Shown here one piece after another: positions 60,165 through 64,000 of a DNA stretch of 64,000 bases (positions are counted from its first letter, which is position 1; each line of letters starts with the position of its first letter). The stretch spans positions 13,467,287-13,531,286 of the forward strand of contig CP136061.1 of NCBI GenBank assembly GCA_032622095.1, in the 5' to 3' direction. A program made the translations under genes and the position numbers. The stretch comes from Siphonodentalium dalli (Eukaryota; Mollusca; Scaphopoda; Gadilida; Siphonodentaliidae). The notes under the pieces are model-generated. The model searched no databases, was not told the DNA's origin, and saw only the letters and a list, made by a program, of their open reading frames with translations.

Positions 60165-60535
60165 ATTTATAAGATGTGAGTCAGTGACATGCCATGTTCG
60201 TTTAGAAATCAAACTACCAAAATAATTACAATTGCACAATGTTACGTGAGCAATGCTTATAGATATATCTTTATTTATAACAATGAGAGCGCGCGACAAA
60301 TGACGTCACGTGACTTATTCTGCATATAAGGGGAACCCCCTCATTATTATACCATTATCATATCATTATCATATCATTTACATTCGTTACTTCGGCAACT
60401 TTCGGCTCTTCTCGTCACATGTCAAAAATCCGTCGTTTGAAACACGGATTAACACGGATTTCAGACGCATCACCGACGAAGATTCGTCTGAATTGGACGG
60501 AGATTCGTCTGTGATGCGTCTGACACGGATCTAAG
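60165..60535 (+). repeat. ~370-bp direct repeat, copy 1
   Basis: Matches 61776-62150. Includes 'gatgtgagtcagtgacatgc', the run 'attatcatatcattatcata', and 'gacgcatcaccgacgaagat'. Copy 1 lacks a 15-17 bp segment present in copy 2 after 'cgtcacatgt'. Could be an LTR-like pair, but no internal coding region exists between the copies. Confidence 0.8.
60301..60329 (+). promoter_or_regulatory. possible CRE/E-box plus TATA
   Basis: TGACGTCA overlapped by CACGTG, then TATAA 17 bp later. In the second repeat copy the sites have changed (gacgtcatgtgg, cagataagg). Motif presence only; no evidence of transcription. Confidence 0.3.
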
Positions 60536-60919
60536 GCCCGTTCCAAACGACAGATTTTTGTCGACTCGAATCTATTTGTATTAAATCCGTTGGTGATGCG
60601 TCTGCGGTCGATTTTGTTACAGACGGACGCATCTTTGTCGCGTCGAATCTAATACATCGGTCGATTTATTTAAAGGTGGATTCCCGGTTACCGTCAAAAT
60701 TTGGTCACGCGTAGATATAGAGGCCTATATATACCGGTATATGTTATACATATATATACTAAAATACAGTATAAATTATGTATATATATATGCGCGAATA
60801 TATGTGCTCATGTATATGATGATGTATATAGTACATGCAGGTATATAACATACTATAATTGGCGCTACAAATAAATGTTATATCGTGCAACCAATTGCCA
60901 TCTATATTATGTGTATACC

Positions 60920-61745
60920 ATGCATGTAAATACCGGTATACAAGAATTATTATAAATCAGAGACTACCACCCCCTACCACTTATAATAAGGATTACCGGA
61001 ATATAGTAATTATTATAAATCATAGGCTACCACCCTATATCCTTTATAATAAGGAATACCGGTATATATGAATTATTATAATTCATAGGCTGCTATCCAC
61101 ACCCCTCATAATAAGTAATACCGGTTTATATGAATTATTATAAATCTGAGGCTACCACTCTGCCCCTTATAATAAGGAATACCGGAATATATTAATTATT
61201 ATAAATCATAGGCTACCACCCTATATTCTTTATAATAAGAAATACCGTTATCTATGAATATTATAAATCATAGGCTACCACTCTGCCCCTTATAATAAGT
61301 AATACCGGGATATATGAATTATTATAAATAAGAGGTTACCACCCATATACCCCTCATAACAAGTAATGCCGGTATATATGAATTATTATTAATCAGTGGT
61401 ACCACCCCTAACCCTGATAATAAGTAATACCGATATATATAAAGTATTATAAATCATAGGCTACCACTCTGCCCCTTATAATAAGTAATACCGGAATATA
61501 TGAATTATTATAAATAAGAGGTTACCACCCATATACCCCTCATAACAAGTAATGCCGGTATATATGAATTATTATTAATCAGTGGTACCACCCCTACCCC
61601 TTATAATAAGTAATACCGGTATATATTAATTATTATACATCAGAGACTACCACCCCTATCCCTTACAATAAGGAATATCGGTCAATGTGAATTATTATAA
61701 ATCAGTTGCTACAACCCATATCCCTTATACCGCTATATATGAATT
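60920..61745 (+). repeat. ~62-bp satellite, about 13 units
   Basis: Units combine 'taccggtatatatgaattat', 'tataaatcagaggctaccac' and 'cccttataataag'. Spacing is 58-66 bp. Units are moderately diverged; a block of two (about 61272-61440 and 61456-61620) is itself repeated, which shows recent higher-order duplication. Confidence 0.9.
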
Positions 61746-61775
61746 ATTTTAAATCATTGATAATATATCCATTAT

Positions 61776-62150
61776 AAGATGTGAGTCAGTGACATGCCAT
61801 GTTCGTTGAGAAATCAAACTTCCATAATAATTAAAATTTTCACAATGTTACCTGAGCAATTCTTATAGATATATCTTTCTTTATAACAAAGAGAGCGTGC
61901 GACAAATGACGTCATGTGGGTATTTCCGCAGATAAGGGGAACTCCCTCATTATTATACCATTATCATATCATTATCATAGCATTTGCATTCGTTATTCGG
62001 AAACTTTCGGCTCTTCTCGTCACATGTATTAGATTCGAGTCGACAAAAATCCGTCGTTTGAAACCAAGACGGATTTCAGACGCATCACCGACGAAGATTC
62101 GTCTGAATTGGACGGAGATTCGTCTGTGATGCGTGTGACACGGATCTAAT
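61776..62150 (+). repeat. ~370-bp direct repeat, copy 2
   Basis: See 60165-60535. Together the two copies bracket the satellite block. Confidence 0.8.
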
Positions 62151-62345
62151 TGTTTCAAACGTCGCATTTTAGACGCATTTAATACAATTGTGGGTCTGGT
62201 ATTAGATTCGAGTCGACAAAAATCCGTCGTTTGGAACAGGCCTAATTGTTTCAAATGTCGCATTTTTGACGCATTTAATACAATTGTGGGTCTGGTATCA
62301 GATTCCAGTCGACAAAAATCCGTCGCTTGGAACGGGCCTTAGTGG
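62150..62345. repeat. MITE-like 'gtcgacaaaaatccgtcg' repeats
   Basis: 'gattcgagtcgacaaaaatc' variants occur near 62033, 62206 and 62297, each followed by 'cgtcgtttggaac', and inverted at about 60545-60580. 'aatacaattgtgggtctggt' is also doubled. These look like terminal repeats of one or more nested MITEs; no clear target duplication could be assigned. Confidence 0.55.
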
Positions 62346-64000
62346 TTGTCACCGCAATGAAACGCGTGCAAATGTCGATATGTCGGATCATCGCTTGGAA
62401 CATGTTTTGAGTACTCATGCATTAACCCTTTGTCGTCGTGCGAAGTTTCACGGTGTCAATAAAATTGTAGTCATATATTTGGGATGATGGGTTCAAATTA
62501 CGCATGGGCGTAGATAGATATATTTTGAGATGGGGTTCATAAACAGAGACAAATTGGCTTTGTTAAATAAGGGTTTCTACTAAAATTATGTTATGGCTAT
62601 TCTCACCAAAAGACTCATTAAATTGGGAATTTCATGCAGAGACGTGGTCGATGGGTGTTGGCGCATCGCCATAATCTTCGTCCCAAAGTCCGTGATGATT
62701 AATTTATGGACTTAAATGGCAATTAATTGAGAATTTTGATCGGTTGCAGTTGTTGGGTTGGGGATTTCTAACAATTGGAAATCTTGAGTAACCATTGCAG
62801 ATTGTCAACCGAATGTGGTGCAAATATAGTTTCCCGGACTCAGAAATAATATCTGGTCCAGGGAGGAGGTGCACTCGGGCATCGGAGACCTTATACGTGA
62901 ACGTTATTGCGATTCCACGGTAGAAAACGGCACTGGATTTGAAAATTAAGACTGGAGAATATGTTGTAGTCATTACAATGGCTAAATTTTCCAGCAAATT
63001 ATACTTTATAACACTAGTATGATGTTTTTCCTACATTCAGTGTACTTTTGGTTGTTAAATCTAGGTTTCTCCGCTGAGATACTACTGTCACACGGACATT
63101 TGGTAAGGATTTCTTACATGTTCTTTGTTCTTATGTTTTAGGATTAAAATTGTCTAATATGTGACTAAATATAATTTCGACGATAAAATAGTTGAATCTG
63201 TCCGCAAAGTTAAAAAAGGTACCATCCTTCCGGCAGTGATCTATAATATAGCGGAGTGGGTGCTGCATGGAGTTTGTGTGGTAACAACGAAATAACTATT
63301 ACGGTCTGATCGTTTACAACAATGTATACAGAGTGTAATCTGGTTTGTTCATTTGGGGAACCACAGCGTACGGTTGGTAATCTGCAATCAAAAATCAGTT
63401 ACACCGACCCTTTGGAAAATATACTTGAAATATATATGTTCACCCTTTTAACTTGGAAATATTTTGATCAGTCTATTATATCCGGCAATTCAGTTTGTTT
63501 TCAATTACATTGTACATATATCGCAATCGTATGTATATGTACGACATCCATGTAAAGTTTACCTGCTCACTCTGACACTATACCATCACCATGTGCAGGT
63601 TTTTCTGTTGATAGGGTTTATTTGTGATCACTCTATCAGACCTTTGTGTTCGTACATACATCGTTAACTATATTTGACCATGAACCATGTAAATACATGA
63701 ACGTCAATTAAAAGCTATATATATATTGTCTTCTATGATGTTGGTCAATAAAACATCTATCTCTTATAAAGAGCCTTTTCGCTTATGATATTTTGTACTT
63801 GTGTTCAGCGTAAAATGTAAGCGTTTGTGTATTTTCGCGATGCTTGTGCCATTGGGATTATGGTGCTCGCAAATAGTTTTCATGCCCCCCATTGCCTATC
63901 ATAACATTGACCTTATACATAAATTAAACCACTCGCCAACTTACTCAAACATATATGTGGGCATTACTATATCCATTAATGTATAATATTAGATTAAGTT
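62346..64000. other. 1.65-kb stretch with no supported gene
   Basis: A 97-codon minus frame (62997-62704) and shorter plus frames have no recognisable domains. No element end was found to the window edge. Confidence 0.4.

Noticed and set aside
62704-62997. 97-codon minus ORF near the window end
   Set aside because: No recognisable domain or splice context; length is not unusual for chance in a 64-kb window.

Overview
The window is animal nuclear DNA, AT-rich and gene-poor, with no bacterial-style operons. A marine mollusc, probably a bivalve, is the best guess. The reasons are lineage-typical dispersed repeats with the 'gggccataactc' and 'gggagataactc' cores, repeats built around 'gaccttgaattgacc', many long palindromic elements, and HSPA12-type Hsp70 sequences. 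Species was not determined. No rRNA, tRNA, CRISPR or complete multi-exon host gene was recognised.

Layout. 0-7.85 kb: a broken retroelement ORF1/gag-like reading frame and three repeat blocks (composite repeat, ~385-bp repeat, ~145-bp tandem array). 7.87-21.65 kb: a very large inverted repeat with two arms of about 1.95 kb and a 9.87-kb spacer. The spacer holds a dead C2H2 zinc-finger array, palindromes, a Harbinger-type MITE with TTA target duplication, an intact Gypsy-like gag-protease ORF without pol, a THAP-domain exon, and two exons of a SWIM zinc-finger protein. 22.1-24.1 kb: two related TTAA-flanked MITEs and a PHD-finger exon. 25.7-34.2 kb: a beta-propeller (TRIM/NHL-like) coding sequence hit twice. 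Its 5' side is split by a 6.85-kb insert of almost three head-to-tail copies of a 2.37-kb non-coding unit, ending in A18 and flanked by a 22-bp target duplication. Its 3' end is cut and replaced by a TTAA MITE. 34.7-40.4 kb: a minisatellite, a nested composite repeat, and a 5'-truncated LINE with an open reverse transcriptase ORF and a hexamer-repeat tail. 40.7-43.8 kb and 53.9-56.5 kb: a direct segmental duplication carrying the last exon of an HSPA12-type Hsp70, complete in the second copy and truncated in the first. 46-59 kb: many foldback palindromes. 60.1-62.3 kb: two ~370-bp direct repeats around a ~62-bp satellite.

Most recognisable coding sequences (gag, reverse transcriptase, THAP, SWIM, PHD) belong to mobile elements or to families often captured by them. 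The HSPA12 exon and the interrupted propeller are the best host-gene candidates. The most unusual feature is the poly(A)-tailed tandem insertion, which looks like reverse transcription and integration of a multimeric RNA. No arrangement of genes working as one pathway is visible.
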